A stretch of 64,000 nt of DNA from Paraburkholderia agricolaris (GCF_009455635.1 NZ_QPER01000002.1:62001-126000), one strand, 5' to 3'; positions 17,096 through 26,765 are shown, counted from the stretch's first letter. A program made the numbers and translations. Notes: generated by a model not told the origin, from the letters alone.

Positions 17096-18041
17096 ACAGT
17101 GTCGGCGTTCGTCTAGCTGTTTGCACGGTCGGCCGTGTCCCAAATTCGTGACCAGTTCTGCTCCGTGTTGACAATCTACAAGGTCAATGTTTAACTGTCA
17201 GAAATCGCCATATTATGCGTCACGACGCCGCATTGAGGTCCGGAGCCCCTAGTGGGGCGGCCCGTCTGGTCCGATTGCGGCGGCAGGCGAGGTGGATGGG
17301 CGTCATGCCCTGAGGCGCTATGAAGGCGATCGAAACAAGTTGAAGCGTTTGATTCATGCGGAACATTGCGACTGCCGTGTATTCCATGCAAGACGAGACG
17401 AAGGGCCGAACATCGAAAAAGACTGAGAGACGCTTTCCGTAGACCCCCATAGAACTCCGCGATCTTCCGCGCTTGCTCGTCAATCGCGAATCGTATTTCC
17501 GACTCTGCGAGTCAGGGATTTTGCTGCTTTAAATTCTCGTATGAAATAAACGCCGCATACATAGGATTCCTGCTTGTTCATTATTTGAAAATAGTTGGTG
17601 TGGGACGAAATAAGGCGTTAATTCCCAAATTTTGGTTTAGAAACGAAAGCGTTGTTTATTTTCGGGGCGTTGTCATAGAATCGCCGTCAAACTAAGCCAG
17701 AAGGTGGCGCCGCGCACGGCGGGCGGTCTCATATATGAGAGAAAAGTCAGACTATTTCCATCATCGCTATGGTAAACCTCATCATGTATAGACCTTATTT
17801 TTTTAGGTCTACGAATGGATATAGTGTGAGCGCGATTTTTTAATTAACGATTCAACAAATATTTCCAATTATTGAAGAAAAATCTCATTGGACGGCACAC
17901 CGTTTTAAATAAATGGGATTCGTGCGGCATCGCCTTTTTGGCTATGGCGGTGTAAAGCCACGGCAATTTCATTGGAAAACTATAAGCGAAGGCGGGAATC
18001 CCAAAGACGACCTCGCGCACAAATAACAGAAGGAGACAATC
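17096..18041. other. Long AT-rich intergenic region upstream of the GH43 gene
   Basis: No intact gene seen in ~950 bp. The left part (about 17200-17510) holds, on the minus strand, interrupted coding-like stretches (ESEIRFAIDEQARKIAEFYG) that look like the remains of a gene I cannot name. From 17500 on, the sequence becomes strikingly AT-rich. A plausible sigma70-type promoter is TTGTTT (17652) and TAGAAT (17676) with an 18-base spacer, which would give a leader of ~350 bases. A 7-bp inverted repeat TAGACCT/AGGTCTA with a T-rich loop lies at 17789-17811. AGAAGGAG directly precedes the GH43 start. Confidence 0.5.
17652..17681 (+). promoter_or_regulatory. Possible sigma70 promoter for the glycoside hydrolase locus
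   Basis: TTGTTT and TAGAAT separated by 18 bases in an AT-rich setting, ~360 bases upstream of the GH43 start. It is the best match I could find by eye, and other AT-rich hexamers compete. Unproven. Confidence 0.3.
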
Positions 18042-19697
18042 GTGAAGCAAAATTTCTTATCCCCCGTTGGCTGCGCCTTGATTTCCGCGCTGCTTTTGGC
18101 AGGATGCGGCGGAGGCAGCAGCAATCCAGGTAGCGGCACCGATTCCGGGCAGAAATCCGGTTCCTCGACCGCGTCGAGTTCGGGCAGCTCGCCTGCGGGT
18201 TCATCGCCTTCAGGCTCATCGTCGAACCCGAATACCGGCGCCAGCACGGGATCCTCGCCGGGATCCACGACAGGCTCGAATCCTGGCTCCAGCAATGGCT
18301 CTTCTTCCGGTTCGTCTGGAGGGACTTCCACCACGCCGGTTGCCGATGTGCAATCCGTCATTCATCCTTCTGCACTTTGGCAGGATGACGCCGGGAACCA
18401 GATCCAGGCACACGGCGGCGGGATGTTCCAGGTGGGAGGTACCTACTACTGGGTTGGCGAAGACAAAACCGGAGAGACAACTTCCGGCACCTTCCAGAAC
18501 GTAAAATGCTATTCGTCGAAGAACTTGCAAAGCTGGCACTTCGAAGGCAACGCGCTTTCACCCCAGCCGACTGGTGACATTGCCGCCAGTCAGGTTGTCG
18601 AAAGACCCAAGGTCATTTTCAACGACACCACAAAGCAGTACGTGATGTATATGCACGTGGACAATACATCGTACTCCTTTGCAAGGGTTGGGGTCGCGAC
18701 CAGCACGACACCGTGCGGCCCGTACACCTACCAGGGCAGCTTCATGCCGCCCAACAGCAGCTCAAGCCGCGACATGGGGCTGTTCAAGGACGACGACGGA
18801 ACTGCGTATCTGTTGAGCGAAGATCGTGGCGTCGGGACGCATATTTATAAACTGACGAGCGACTATCTCAGCGTCGACAGCCTCGTCTACACGATAGGCG
18901 GCCCGAATCAGTGGGTCGCGCTTGAAGCGCCCACGATGTTCAAGGCCAACGGCTACTACTTCGTGATCGGCTCTGGCCTGACCGGCTGGAATCTGAACGA
19001 CAACTTCTACATGGCGGCAAGCTCGCCGGCAGGTCCGTGGAGCGGTCCGACAACATTGGCCCCGTCCGGCACGAACACTTTCTCTTCCCAGTCGACCTAC
19101 GTCCTGCCAGTCACAGGAAGTGGCGGAACCACCTACATGTACATGGGCGACCGGTGGAACGGAAATTATCTTCAGAACTCTTCCTACGTCTGGCTCCCGC
19201 TCGCGGTGAACGGCGGAACAGTAAGACTGCCGCAGTGGGACAACGCGTTCGGCGTCGATCTGACAACCGGATTGCTCCAATCCAACGTGTCTACCCAGGA
19301 CTATGACGCAACCTCGCCCGGCACCAGTTTGTCGGGAGGTGCCGCATCCTACAACTGCTCACAATGCTTCATGTCCGGCACCGCAGTGGGTTACATCGGC
19401 GGACCGGGCAATGGCACCATGACCTTTAGTGGAATTAACGCGCAAAGCCCCGTCACCGAGATTGCGTACATCAGTTACATCAACAACGATTCCAATCCTC
19501 GATACGCCACGGTGACGACCAACGGAAACGTGAGCGTAGTGGTGACGTTCCCACCGACCGGAACCTACGGTGGCACGGTCCCTGTGCCTCTGAGCCTCAT
19601 GGCCGGCGCAAATAGCGTGTCGATCTCCAGTGCAACCGTTTCAGGCCAGAGCACGAGTTACGGGCCGGATATCGAGGAGCTGTTCCTCGATAACTAG
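18042..19697 (+). CDS. Exported lipoprotein, GH43 exo-beta-1,3-galactanase-like
   Basis: 551 residues. Lipoprotein signal with lipobox LAGC (Cys22), then a Ser/Gly/Pro-rich linker to ~100. A five-bladed GH43-type domain follows (IQAHGGGMFQVGGTYYWVGE; SRDMGLFKDDDGTAYLLSED). The AHGGG...YYWYGE and RDMGLFKDDDG patterns are those of subfamily GH43_24, exo-beta-1,3-galactanases acting on the main chain of type II arabinogalactan. Glu295 (ALEAPTMF) fits the acid, and Gln350 (SSQSTYVLP) fits the Gln that this subfamily uses in place of the usual base. The last ~135 residues look like a CBM35-type module. Specificity is inferred from the family. Confidence 0.82.
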   Translation: MKQNFLSPVGCALISALLLAGCGGGSSNPGSGTDSGQKSGSSTASSSGSSPAGSSPSGSSSNPNTGASTGSSPGSTTGSNPGSSNGSSSGSSGGTSTTPVADVQSVIHPSALWQDDAGNQIQAHGGGMFQVGGTYYWVGEDKTGETTSGTFQNVKCYSSKNLQSWHFEGNALSPQPTGDIAASQVVERPKVIFNDTTKQYVMYMHVDNTSYSFARVGVATSTTPCGPYTYQGSFMPPNSSSSRDMGLFKDDDGTAYLLSEDRGVGTHIYKLTSDYLSVDSLVYTIGGPNQWVALEAPTMFKANGYYFVIGSGLTGWNLNDNFYMAASSPAGPWSGPTTLAPSGTNTFSSQSTYVLPVTGSGGTTYMYMGDRWNGNYLQNSSYVWLPLAVNGGTVRLPQWDNAFGVDLTTGLLQSNVSTQDYDATSPGTSLSGGAASYNCSQCFMSGTAVGYIGGPGNGTMTFSGINAQSPVTEIAYISYINNDSNPRYATVTTNGNVSVVVTFPPTGTYGGTVPVPLSLMAGANSVSISSATVSGQSTSYGPDIEELFLDN

Positions 19698-19711
19698 GTG
19701 TGACCTGATTC

Positions 19712-19732
19712 TCCGTTGCCCCTTGGGGAACG
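19712..19732 (+). terminator. Hairpin after the GH43 gene
   Basis: CCGTTGCCCC and GGGGAACGG pair with a TT loop, 15 bases after the stop codon. No T-tract follows, so it may be a weak terminator or an mRNA end stabiliser. Confidence 0.4.
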
Positions 19733-19879
19733 GTGGCGGACGATCTTGCCGGCACGGGACGCAGGCAAGATCGCCGCTCGACCCACGGATGGTCTGGGGC
19801 GCGGAGAAGGTTGCGTATCTGACGGAGCACAAGCGCGGAATATCGCGAAGTTCGCTTGACTGAGTTCGGAGCAGGCCTC

Positions 19880-20170
19880 ATGAATCATTTCAGTCACGAT
19901 GTATCGGGCAAGACCGTACGAGCCTGGATGCCTTCAATTTCGGGGTATTCGGGGCCATCTTATCTGGCATTGGCGAGCGCGATCGAGGATGCGATTAATG
20001 CCGGGCTCGTGCGGCCGGGAGAAAAGTTGCCGTCTCAACGACTGATGGCCGACTTTCTTGGCTTGCATGTCAATACGGTCAATCGTGGTTTGCGTGAACT
20101 GGCTTGGCGCGGTCGCACGCGTGGCAACACCCGTTCAGGCACCGTCGTGCTTTCCTTTTGCGAGAGATAG
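19880..20170 (+). CDS. GntR/MocR-type DNA-binding domain without effector domain
   Basis: 96 residues from the ATG at 19880, with GGAG nine bases upstream. Nearly all of it is a GntR-type winged helix (SYLALASAIEDAINAGLVRP; QRLMADFLGLHVNTVNRGLR). In normal MocR proteins this domain is followed by ~350 residues of aminotransferase fold; here the frame stops just after the wing (SGTVVLSF). Either a truncated MocR relic or a free-standing regulator of the surrounding glycoside hydrolases, between which it lies. No remains of the aminotransferase part are visible downstream. Confidence 0.65.
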   Translation: MNHFSHDVSGKTVRAWMPSISGYSGPSYLALASAIEDAINAGLVRPGEKLPSQRLMADFLGLHVNTVNRGLRELAWRGRTRGNTRSGTVVLSFCER

Positions 20171-20452
20171 ATAACCTGGGCATCCGATCGACAGGGCGCC
20201 GCCTGGGTTGAGTGACGTGCGACAGGCAGCAACTGCGTCTCTGCTCTGGAATGGCCCGGCGCAGTTCAGCGCGGTTGCGGGCACGGTTTCAAACGAAGGA
20301 CTCGCTGCGTGAGCGGCGGTAGATCCCAAAGTCTTGCGAACGACGTGGTCTGGAGATCTTGTCCGGACACGTTCGTTGGTAATTTGATTTGCATTCCAAA
20401 ATATATAGCGCCGATAAGGTGGTCGATTGGCAGGCGCAATTGGGAGATTGTC

Positions 20453-23400
20453 ATGAAGCTTTCTGGTTTGTTGTTGGCGGCGGCATGTGGGGCCATTTTG
20501 ATGAGTGCGTGTGGCGGAAGCGACAATTCGGAGCCCGGCGGTACCACGACGAGCGGCACCAGCGCAGGAGGCACGACGACCAGCGCCGGACCGACCCTGC
20601 CAAGTCTGCCGTCGGGAACCCCGCCGCAGCTCGTCGCGCACAAGATCGGCTGGGACCATTACACGCTTAGGGTCGACGGAAAAACTACACCGATCTGGTC
20701 GGGCGAATTTCATCCTTTCCGGTTGCCGAGTCCAAGTCTGTGGCTCGACGTCCTGCAGAAACTCAAGGCCAATGGCTTTAACGCCGTCTCCATCTACTTC
20801 GACTGGGGTTATAGCTCCGCGAAGGCAGGAACCTATGATTTCACGGGAATCCGTGACATGGATACGCTGCTCGATATGGCGGCACAAGCGGGCCTCTATG
20901 TCATTGCGCGCCCGGGTCCGTACATCAACGCGGAGACGGACGCCGGCGGATTTCCTGGCTGGCTGCTTACGCAGAGCGGCAAAGCCCGCACCAGCGCACC
21001 TGATTACCTGGCGGCCGCGCGCGAGTGGATGAGCAAAATCAATCCGATCATCGCCCGACACCAACTGAGCACGGGTCAGGGCACGGTCATCCTGTATCAG
21101 ATCGAAAATGAAATGCAGGACACTAGCCAGACGGCTTACATGCAGGATCTTCATGATTGGGCCCGGTCAGATGGGATTTCCGTGCCGATTTTCCACAACG
21201 ATCCGGGGCCGAACGGCAACTTCGTTCCGGCAAACTCCCCGATCCCAGGCGTGGTAACGGGCCCGGTCGATCTGTATGCCTTTGACAACTATCCGCAGAC
21301 AAACTGCACCGGCAACCCAGGTGCGGGGTGGTACGGTCTGTTTAGCGCTGGAGGGGCGAAGGGCGGGGCGACAGCTTCACCTTATACGCCTGGATTCATC
21401 GCGGAAATGGAAGGCGGCTGGTTTGACAACTGGGGCTCTTCCGGCATTTATCCATGCATGTCGCAATCGGGCGCCGGCTCAAACTTCGAACGACTTTTTT
21501 ACGGAACCAACATCGCGAACCGAATCGCGATACAGAACATTTACATGTCGTTTGGTGGAACGAACTGGGGCTGGTTGCCGTCCACCGGGCTGTATACGTC
21601 GTATGACTATGGGGCAGCGATAGACGAGGGCCGTCAACCGCGGCCAAAGCTGGCTACGCTTAAGGCGCTGGGCAATTTTGTTCAAAGCGTGCCTGCGATC
21701 ATGCATGTGGATGCAGGAAGCGCCGTTAGCCCGTCATCGCAATCGATCCAGATTCTGCACGGCGTGGACAACACCTCCGGAACCAATCTGTACACTGTCC
21801 TGCACTCGCCCTCAAATGCGACTTCAAACGACACCTTTACTTTCCCGGTCGTTACACCTGACGGTGGTTTCACCGTGCCCCAGCAAGGGACCTTGAGACT
21901 TAACGGCGCGGATTCCAAACTGCTGCTCGCGAACTACTCGTTTGGTCAGCATCATCTCGTCTACACGACGTCGGACTTCGACGCACAATTGTCGGCTGCG
22001 TCGGGCGACGTCGTCCTGCTATATGGCCGGCAGGCAGAAGACGGAGAGACCGTACTGCGCTTCTCCTCGCAACCCACTGTGTCGGTGATCGGAGGACCGT
22101 CCAGCAATGTGAGCCAGGCATGGGATCCATCCACAGGGCAACTGCGGTTGAACTATCAACATAACGCACTGACGAGGATCCTGATAGCCGGCGGCGGCAG
22201 CACCACACCGCTGATGTTGCTTATCGCAGACGACAACACAGCGTCGACCTTCTGGAGGCAAAGTACCAGCGCCGGCCCGATACTCGCACGCGGTCCTTCG
22301 CTGCTTCGCACCGCTGCGATTAGCGGGACGACACTCGGGATGACCGGAGACACGGTATCGACTGGCTCGCTGGAAGTATGGGCGCCGGCGGCAATCAAGC
22401 AACTCTCGTGGAATGGTGCTGCTCTTGCGAGTCAATCAACCGCATCGGGAAGTCTGCTGGCGCAGAATGCATTGAGCGGACCTGACGCTGTATCGCTCCC
22501 TGATCTCACGGCGCAACCGTGGCGTTACATGCAGGAATCGCCCGAAGCACAATCCGCGTTTGATGACTCGAAGTGGCTCAGCGCTACGTTGACTTCGACC
22601 AGTAGCACGACGCCTCCGCCGTCCGGACAGCCGGTGCTCACCGCCGACGACTACGGCTTTCATCATGGCGACGTCTGGTACCGTGGGAAATTCACTTCGG
22701 CTTCGAACGTATCGTCGATTACGTTGAATTACTGTGGCAGCCAGGCCGGCCTGGATCAGGTCTGGGTTGACGGCAACTATCTCGGACAGAATGTACTGGG
22801 CGGCTCAACCTGCGGAACGTTTACTGTCCCGGTGACATTAACGCCAGGACCGCACGTCATCGCGACAATGATTCGAAATAATGGACACAACGAGGACTGG
22901 TACGCGAATGACGGCCACAAGGAGGGAAGAGGGCTCGTTTCAGTTTCTCTCGGTTCCGGTTCGACCACGAACATCGCGTGGAAGATACAAGGAAATGCCG
23001 GTGGCGAAAATCTTTGGGATACCGCTCGCGGTCCGATGAACAACGGCGGACTATGGGGCGAACGCAACGGCTGGTATCTCGCAGGATTTCCGGCTGCCGG
23101 CTGGTCGACCGCCACGTTGCCGGCCGCACAGGCGTACCCGGGCACTTCATGGTTCAGGACGACCTTCCCGTTATCGATCCCGGCTGGAAATGACGTCTCG
23201 GTCGGCATTCAGATTGGCGGCGCCGACGGCACCATCACGGGCGGAAACTATCGCGCCCTGATCTTCGTGAACGGCTGGAACATGGGGCAGTACATTGCGA
23301 ATGTTGGACCTCAACATACCTTTGTGGTCCCGAATGGCGTCCTCAATCCCAACGGACAAAACACGATCGCCATTGCGGTGACCAGCAACGGCAACCCGTC

Positions 23401-23509
23401 CGACAGCCTCGAAAGTGTCCGGCTTGTCAATCTGGGAACGGTTCGAGGCGGCGTGCCGGTTCAACTCAATGATTCTCCCGATTATTCAGCCTGGCTATCA
23501 GCCAACTAA
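20453..23509 (+). CDS. Exported lipoprotein beta-galactosidase, GH35
   Basis: 1018 residues from the ATG at 20453 (GGGAG upstream). Lipobox MSAC (Cys20) and a Thr/Ser/Gly linker are followed by the GH35 barrel: GEFHPFRLPSPSLWLDVLQK, then RPGPYINAETDAGGFPGWL. The acid/base is Glu220 in QIENEMQ and the nucleophile Glu318 in AEMEGGWFDNWG. The length and the C-terminal beta-domains (jelly-roll parts near WYRGKFTS and SWFRTTFPLS) match the large multidomain GH35 enzymes of fungi and some bacteria rather than short bacterial ones. Releases terminal beta-galactose from galactan or arabinogalactan side chains. Acts at the cell surface or in the periplasm. Confidence 0.92.
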   Translation: MKLSGLLLAAACGAILMSACGGSDNSEPGGTTTSGTSAGGTTTSAGPTLPSLPSGTPPQLVAHKIGWDHYTLRVDGKTTPIWSGEFHPFRLPSPSLWLDVLQKLKANGFNAVSIYFDWGYSSAKAGTYDFTGIRDMDTLLDMAAQAGLYVIARPGPYINAETDAGGFPGWLLTQSGKARTSAPDYLAAAREWMSKINPIIARHQLSTGQGTVILYQIENEMQDTSQTAYMQDLHDWARSDGISVPIFHNDPGPNGNFVPANSPIPGVVTGPVDLYAFDNYPQTNCTGNPGAGWYGLFSAGGAKGGATASPYTPGFIAEMEGGWFDNWGSSGIYPCMSQSGAGSNFERLFYGTNIANRIAIQNIYMSFGGTNWGWLPSTGLYTSYDYGAAIDEGRQPRPKLATLKALGNFVQSVPAIMHVDAGSAVSPSSQSIQILHGVDNTSGTNLYTVLHSPSNATSNDTFTFPVVTPDGGFTVPQQGTLRLNGADSKLLLANYSFGQHHLVYTTSDFDAQLSAASGDVVLLYGRQAEDGETVLRFSSQPTVSVIGGPSSNVSQAWDPSTGQLRLNYQHNALTRILIAGGGSTTPLMLLIADDNTASTFWRQSTSAGPILARGPSLLRTAAISGTTLGMTGDTVSTGSLEVWAPAAIKQLSWNGAALASQSTASGSLLAQNALSGPDAVSLPDLTAQPWRYMQESPEAQSAFDDSKWLSATLTSTSSTTPPPSGQPVLTADDYGFHHGDVWYRGKFTSASNVSSITLNYCGSQAGLDQVWVDGNYLGQNVLGGSTCGTFTVPVTLTPGPHVIATMIRNNGHNEDWYANDGHKEGRGLVSVSLGSGSTTNIAWKIQGNAGGENLWDTARGPMNNGGLWGERNGWYLAGFPAAGWSTATLPAAQAYPGTSWFRTTFPLSIPAGNDVSVGIQIGGADGTITGGNYRALIFVNGWNMGQYIANVGPQHTFVVPNGVLNPNGQNTIAIAVTSNGNPSDSLESVRLVNLGTVRGGVPVQLNDSPDYSAWLSAN

Positions 23510-23546
23510 TAACACCGGAGCGGAGAAAGTACTTTCGGTCAGCGCC

Positions 23547-23578
23547 GAGACCCCCTGCGGGGTCCGGCCTTGATTTTT
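23547..23578 (+). terminator. Probable terminator after the GH35 gene
   Basis: GACCCC/GGGGTC stem with a CTGC loop at 23549-23564 and a short T-run (GATTTTTC) about ten bases later. The distance to the T-run makes it a weak call. Confidence 0.4.
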
Positions 23579-23746
23579 CGGCAACGTGAAGGACCCGGCC
23601 TCGCAGGAATACGTTCCAGTTATCTCATTACCTGCATCCACATGTAGTTAGTAATCCAAAAAATACTGAAACAAAAAATTTTATCGACAGGGGCCGGATG
23701 TGCCGGCGGATCTGTCCAAAACAGACCTGTAGTAGCGGAGACATCG

Positions 23747-26260
23747 ATGGAAAACAAACCAAGTGCAAAGCGCCGTTCCCTGATCAAGCTCGGCGGATTG
23801 TCGCCGATCCTGCCGTACCTGTACGCTTGCGGGGGCAATACCGATTCCGCGAATTCGGGTGGCTCGCAGCCAGTAACCACAGGAGCCGGCCCCGCCGCCG
23901 GCGCCGCTTCGGCACCCACGGCCGCTTCCAGTCCTGCTTCCGGTCAGGAACCCACGACTGCGAGCTTGATACCCGATGCGAACGCGTTGCAAATGAAGTA
24001 TGCCTACGCTGCGGGGCAGTCTCCCGATTCCATTGGCGCCAATGCGTCGTCGTCGACGTACATGCTGTATGAAGGTCTGCCAATCGGCAACGGCCGTCTC
24101 GGGGCGCTCGTTGGCGGCGCTCCCACGCAGGAACTGCTCTATCTGAACGACATCACCCTCTGGTCCGGGCAATCCGACATAATGGATTACGCCTACACGT
24201 CGAGTGGAATGGGTTCTTATCAAACGCTGGGTACCTTGACGATAAGCTTACCCACACATACTAACTCGACCCAATATGAGCGTTTGCTGGATATCAGCAA
24301 CGGGCTTGTCAGAACGACCTACTCCGTCAATCAGGTGAACTACGAGAGAACGATTTTCAGCAGTTTCCCGAATGATGTCATTGTGATTCGGCTAACCAGC
24401 AGTTCACCAAATTCCTACACTGGATCGATTGCTCTTGCCGACGGTGGCCGAGGCGCGACAACGTTCATGGATGGGAGTGCCCAGATGTTATCTTTCTCTG
24501 GGAGCTTACCTAACGGGGAACTCTATTCCGCGTGCGCGAAGATATTGCCAGACGACGGGCAACTGACTGTTAACGGTAATCAGATTATCTTCCTGAATTG
24601 CAGCGGTCTTACCATTCTGGTATCCGCCAGCACTAATTATGACGGCGTTAGTGCCAATCACTATCTGGGCGCCGGCTCACCTTTGGACACGGCCCATGGC
24701 CAGATCGCCGCTGCCGAGGGCAGCAGCTTTGGAACACTGCTCTCCAATCATCTCGCGGACTATCAGCCCCTGTTCGGAAGATTCAGCGTGAATTTTGGGG
24801 CGTCAACTTCCGCTCAGAATGCGTTGACGATTCCTGATCGCCTGCAGGCGCGTGCTGCGCCGAACAGTCCACCGGATCCCTGGCTGGAATCGTTATACGT
24901 GCAGTTTGGGCGCTATCTGAGCATTGCATCCTCGCGTACCTCCTTGCCGATGAATTTGCAGGGACTATGGAACACGACGAATGATCCGGCATGGTTCTCG
25001 GACTATCACACAGACATCAACGTCCAGATGGCCTACTGGCTTGCAGACCGGGGCGGGTTGCCGGAATGTTTCGAGCCGTTTCTGAACTTTGTTCTTAGCC
25101 AGTACAAAGACTGGGAAACCTTGACACAAAGTAGTTTCAACAGTCCGAGCAACCCATTTGCAAATTCCAGCAAGAAGATTGCGGGCTGGACAGTGGGTAT
25201 TTCGGCAAACGTATACGGGTCTCAAGCCTGGCAATGGCACCCGCCCGGAAATGCATGGATTTGCCGGAATCTCTGGGAGCACTACGAATATACGGTAGAT
25301 GGCAACTATCTCTCGACGATATATCCGGTCCTGAAATCTGCATGCCAATTCTGGGAGGCCCGTCTGGTCTCAGTCCAAACGGGTACGAATCCCGATGGAT
25401 CGGCGTTAATGCAGCTTGTCGACGACGTGGACTGGTCGCCCGAGCACGGAAACTATTTGCAGGGCATTACCTATGCGCAGGAGCTGGTTTGGGATCTCTT
25501 TACAAACTACATCAAGGCTGCGTCTGTGCTGGGCGTCGACTCGAGCTATGTTGCGACCATCACGACGTTGCTGTCGAATCTTTATCTTCCCCAGTTGAAT
25601 CCTCAGAACAACAATATGCTCGAGGAGTGGATGCAAGCCTCATACGATGCTCAAACGGAGCAATCCGACCCCACGCATCGTCATCTTTCGCCGCTAATCG
25701 GACTCTTCCCGGGGGAGCGTCTTTCGATCAACAGTGATCCCACCTTCATGAACGGCGTCAAGGCGCTTTTGACGGCCAGAGGCACCACCAGTTTCGGGTG
25801 GGGGATGGCCTGGAGAATGGCGTGTTGGGCGCAATTGCAACAACCGTCGATAGCGTATTCGATGATTCCATTGCTGCTCACGCCAGTGACCTTTTCTAAC
25901 CCAGGAAACGGCAGCTTTGTGAATATGCTGGACGCTTACGACGATGGGCCCGAGGTGTTTCAGATCGACGCGAATATGGGTGGCCCCGCTGCGGTGTGCG
26001 AGATGCTGCTGCAAAGCAGAACTACATCGATCACGTTGTTGCCCGCGCTTCCATCGCAGTGGGGAACTGGAAGCGTGACCGGGTTGCGTGCCAAGGGAGG
26101 ATTCTCTATCGACCTGGCATGGGCTAATTCGACACCGACCTCAGTGACGTTGACCAGCGTAGGCGGCACTTCAACAACGTTGTTCTATATGGGGAGAAGC
26201 AAACTGGTGCACGTGCCCCTGAATGGATCAGTTACCTTGAGCGCGGGAGAGTTGCCCTGA
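23747..26260 (+). CDS. Exported lipoprotein, GH95 alpha-L-fucosidase/galactosidase
   Basis: 837 residues. KRRSLIKLGG followed by lipobox YLYAC (Cys28) suggests a Tat-type lipoprotein signal. The N-terminal GH95 beta domain starts near 85 (LPIGNGRLGALVGGAP; YLNDITLWSGQ), with the (alpha/alpha)6 barrel after ~360. Catalytic acid Glu566 is in DWSPEHGN. The base system is partly changed: the usual N-x-N is Asp423-Ile-Asn425 (YHTDINVQM), while the supporting Asp741 (FQIDANMGG) is present. GH95 members remove terminal alpha-1,2-L-fucose or alpha-L-galactose. Fucose caps occur on arabinogalactan and xyloglucan, which fits the neighbouring GH43 and GH35 enzymes. Specificity is not fixed by sequence. 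Confidence 0.9.
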   Translation: MENKPSAKRRSLIKLGGLSPILPYLYACGGNTDSANSGGSQPVTTGAGPAAGAASAPTAASSPASGQEPTTASLIPDANALQMKYAYAAGQSPDSIGANASSSTYMLYEGLPIGNGRLGALVGGAPTQELLYLNDITLWSGQSDIMDYAYTSSGMGSYQTLGTLTISLPTHTNSTQYERLLDISNGLVRTTYSVNQVNYERTIFSSFPNDVIVIRLTSSSPNSYTGSIALADGGRGATTFMDGSAQMLSFSGSLPNGELYSACAKILPDDGQLTVNGNQIIFLNCSGLTILVSASTNYDGVSANHYLGAGSPLDTAHGQIAAAEGSSFGTLLSNHLADYQPLFGRFSVNFGASTSAQNALTIPDRLQARAAPNSPPDPWLESLYVQFGRYLSIASSRTSLPMNLQGLWNTTNDPAWFSDYHTDINVQMAYWLADRGGLPECFEPFLNFVLSQYKDWETLTQSSFNSPSNPFANSSKKIAGWTVGISANVYGSQAWQWHPPGNAWICRNLWEHYEYTVDGNYLSTIYPVLKSACQFWEARLVSVQTGTNPDGSALMQLVDDVDWSPEHGNYLQGITYAQELVWDLFTNYIKAASVLGVDSSYVATITTLLSNLYLPQLNPQNNNMLEEWMQASYDAQTEQSDPTHRHLSPLIGLFPGERLSINSDPTFMNGVKALLTARGTTSFGWGMAWRMACWAQLQQPSIAYSMIPLLLTPVTFSNPGNGSFVNMLDAYDDGPEVFQIDANMGGPAAVCEMLLQSRTTSITLLPALPSQWGTGSVTGLRAKGGFSIDLAWANSTPTSVTLTSVGGTSTTLFYMGRSKLVHVPLNGSVTLSAGELP

Positions 26261-26410
26261 GCTGGAGAAACATTGAGCAAGCCGTATACGTGGTGCGTGT
26301 TGCCACCCGAGGGTGGGTGTTTAACACGCCCACGGAAGTACGGGTTGACTGGACTTTTTTTGTGGAGACCAATAACGGTGAACCTGTCGAGCGGGTCAAT
26401 GGAGATCACC

Positions 26411-26620
26411 ATGCCTGAAAGATCGGAGCAGACTCTGCTCGAAAATCTGCTTGCGCTGCAGACCTGGGTGCGCGCCTGGTACGACGAAGCGGTCAAGGCG
26501 GAATTTATCAACGTGTCCTATCATCCGGACGCGGAAACGGTGAGCCTTTTGCGGCATTACTTTAAAGCCGGCGTGGCGCCGGCAGAAGCTGCTCACGCGT
26601 GCTTTGCTCATAAGCACTAA
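26411..26620 (+). CDS. Small protein of unknown function
   Basis: 69 residues from the ATG at 26411, selected because GGAG lies six bases before it; the frame extends upstream without a better site. Mostly helical (SEQTLLENLLALQTWVRAWY), with a His-rich end (CFAHKH). No signal peptide or family recognised. It stands alone between the GH95 gene and the UDG-family gene. Confidence 0.55.
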   Translation: MPERSEQTLLENLLALQTWVRAWYDEAVKAEFINVSYHPDAETVSLLRHYFKAGVAPAEAAHACFAHKH

Positions 26621-26765
26621 CCCATCGGCGAAGTCCCTCCTTCAATCGCCTGCCAGGCCTGTTATCGCGCTTCTTCGCCCCGGCCTTGGGCGGCGCGGTT
26701 GACCGGGCGTCGTTGACGGGGTAAACGTAGCGTTTCTCGAAGCACCCGGGATAGAAACGCTGGTT

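Noticed and set aside
17191..17512. A gene on the minus strand left of the AT-rich leader
   Set aside because: Short stretches look protein-like, but stops and frame changes break them; no function can be given. Kept only as a note on a decayed remnant.
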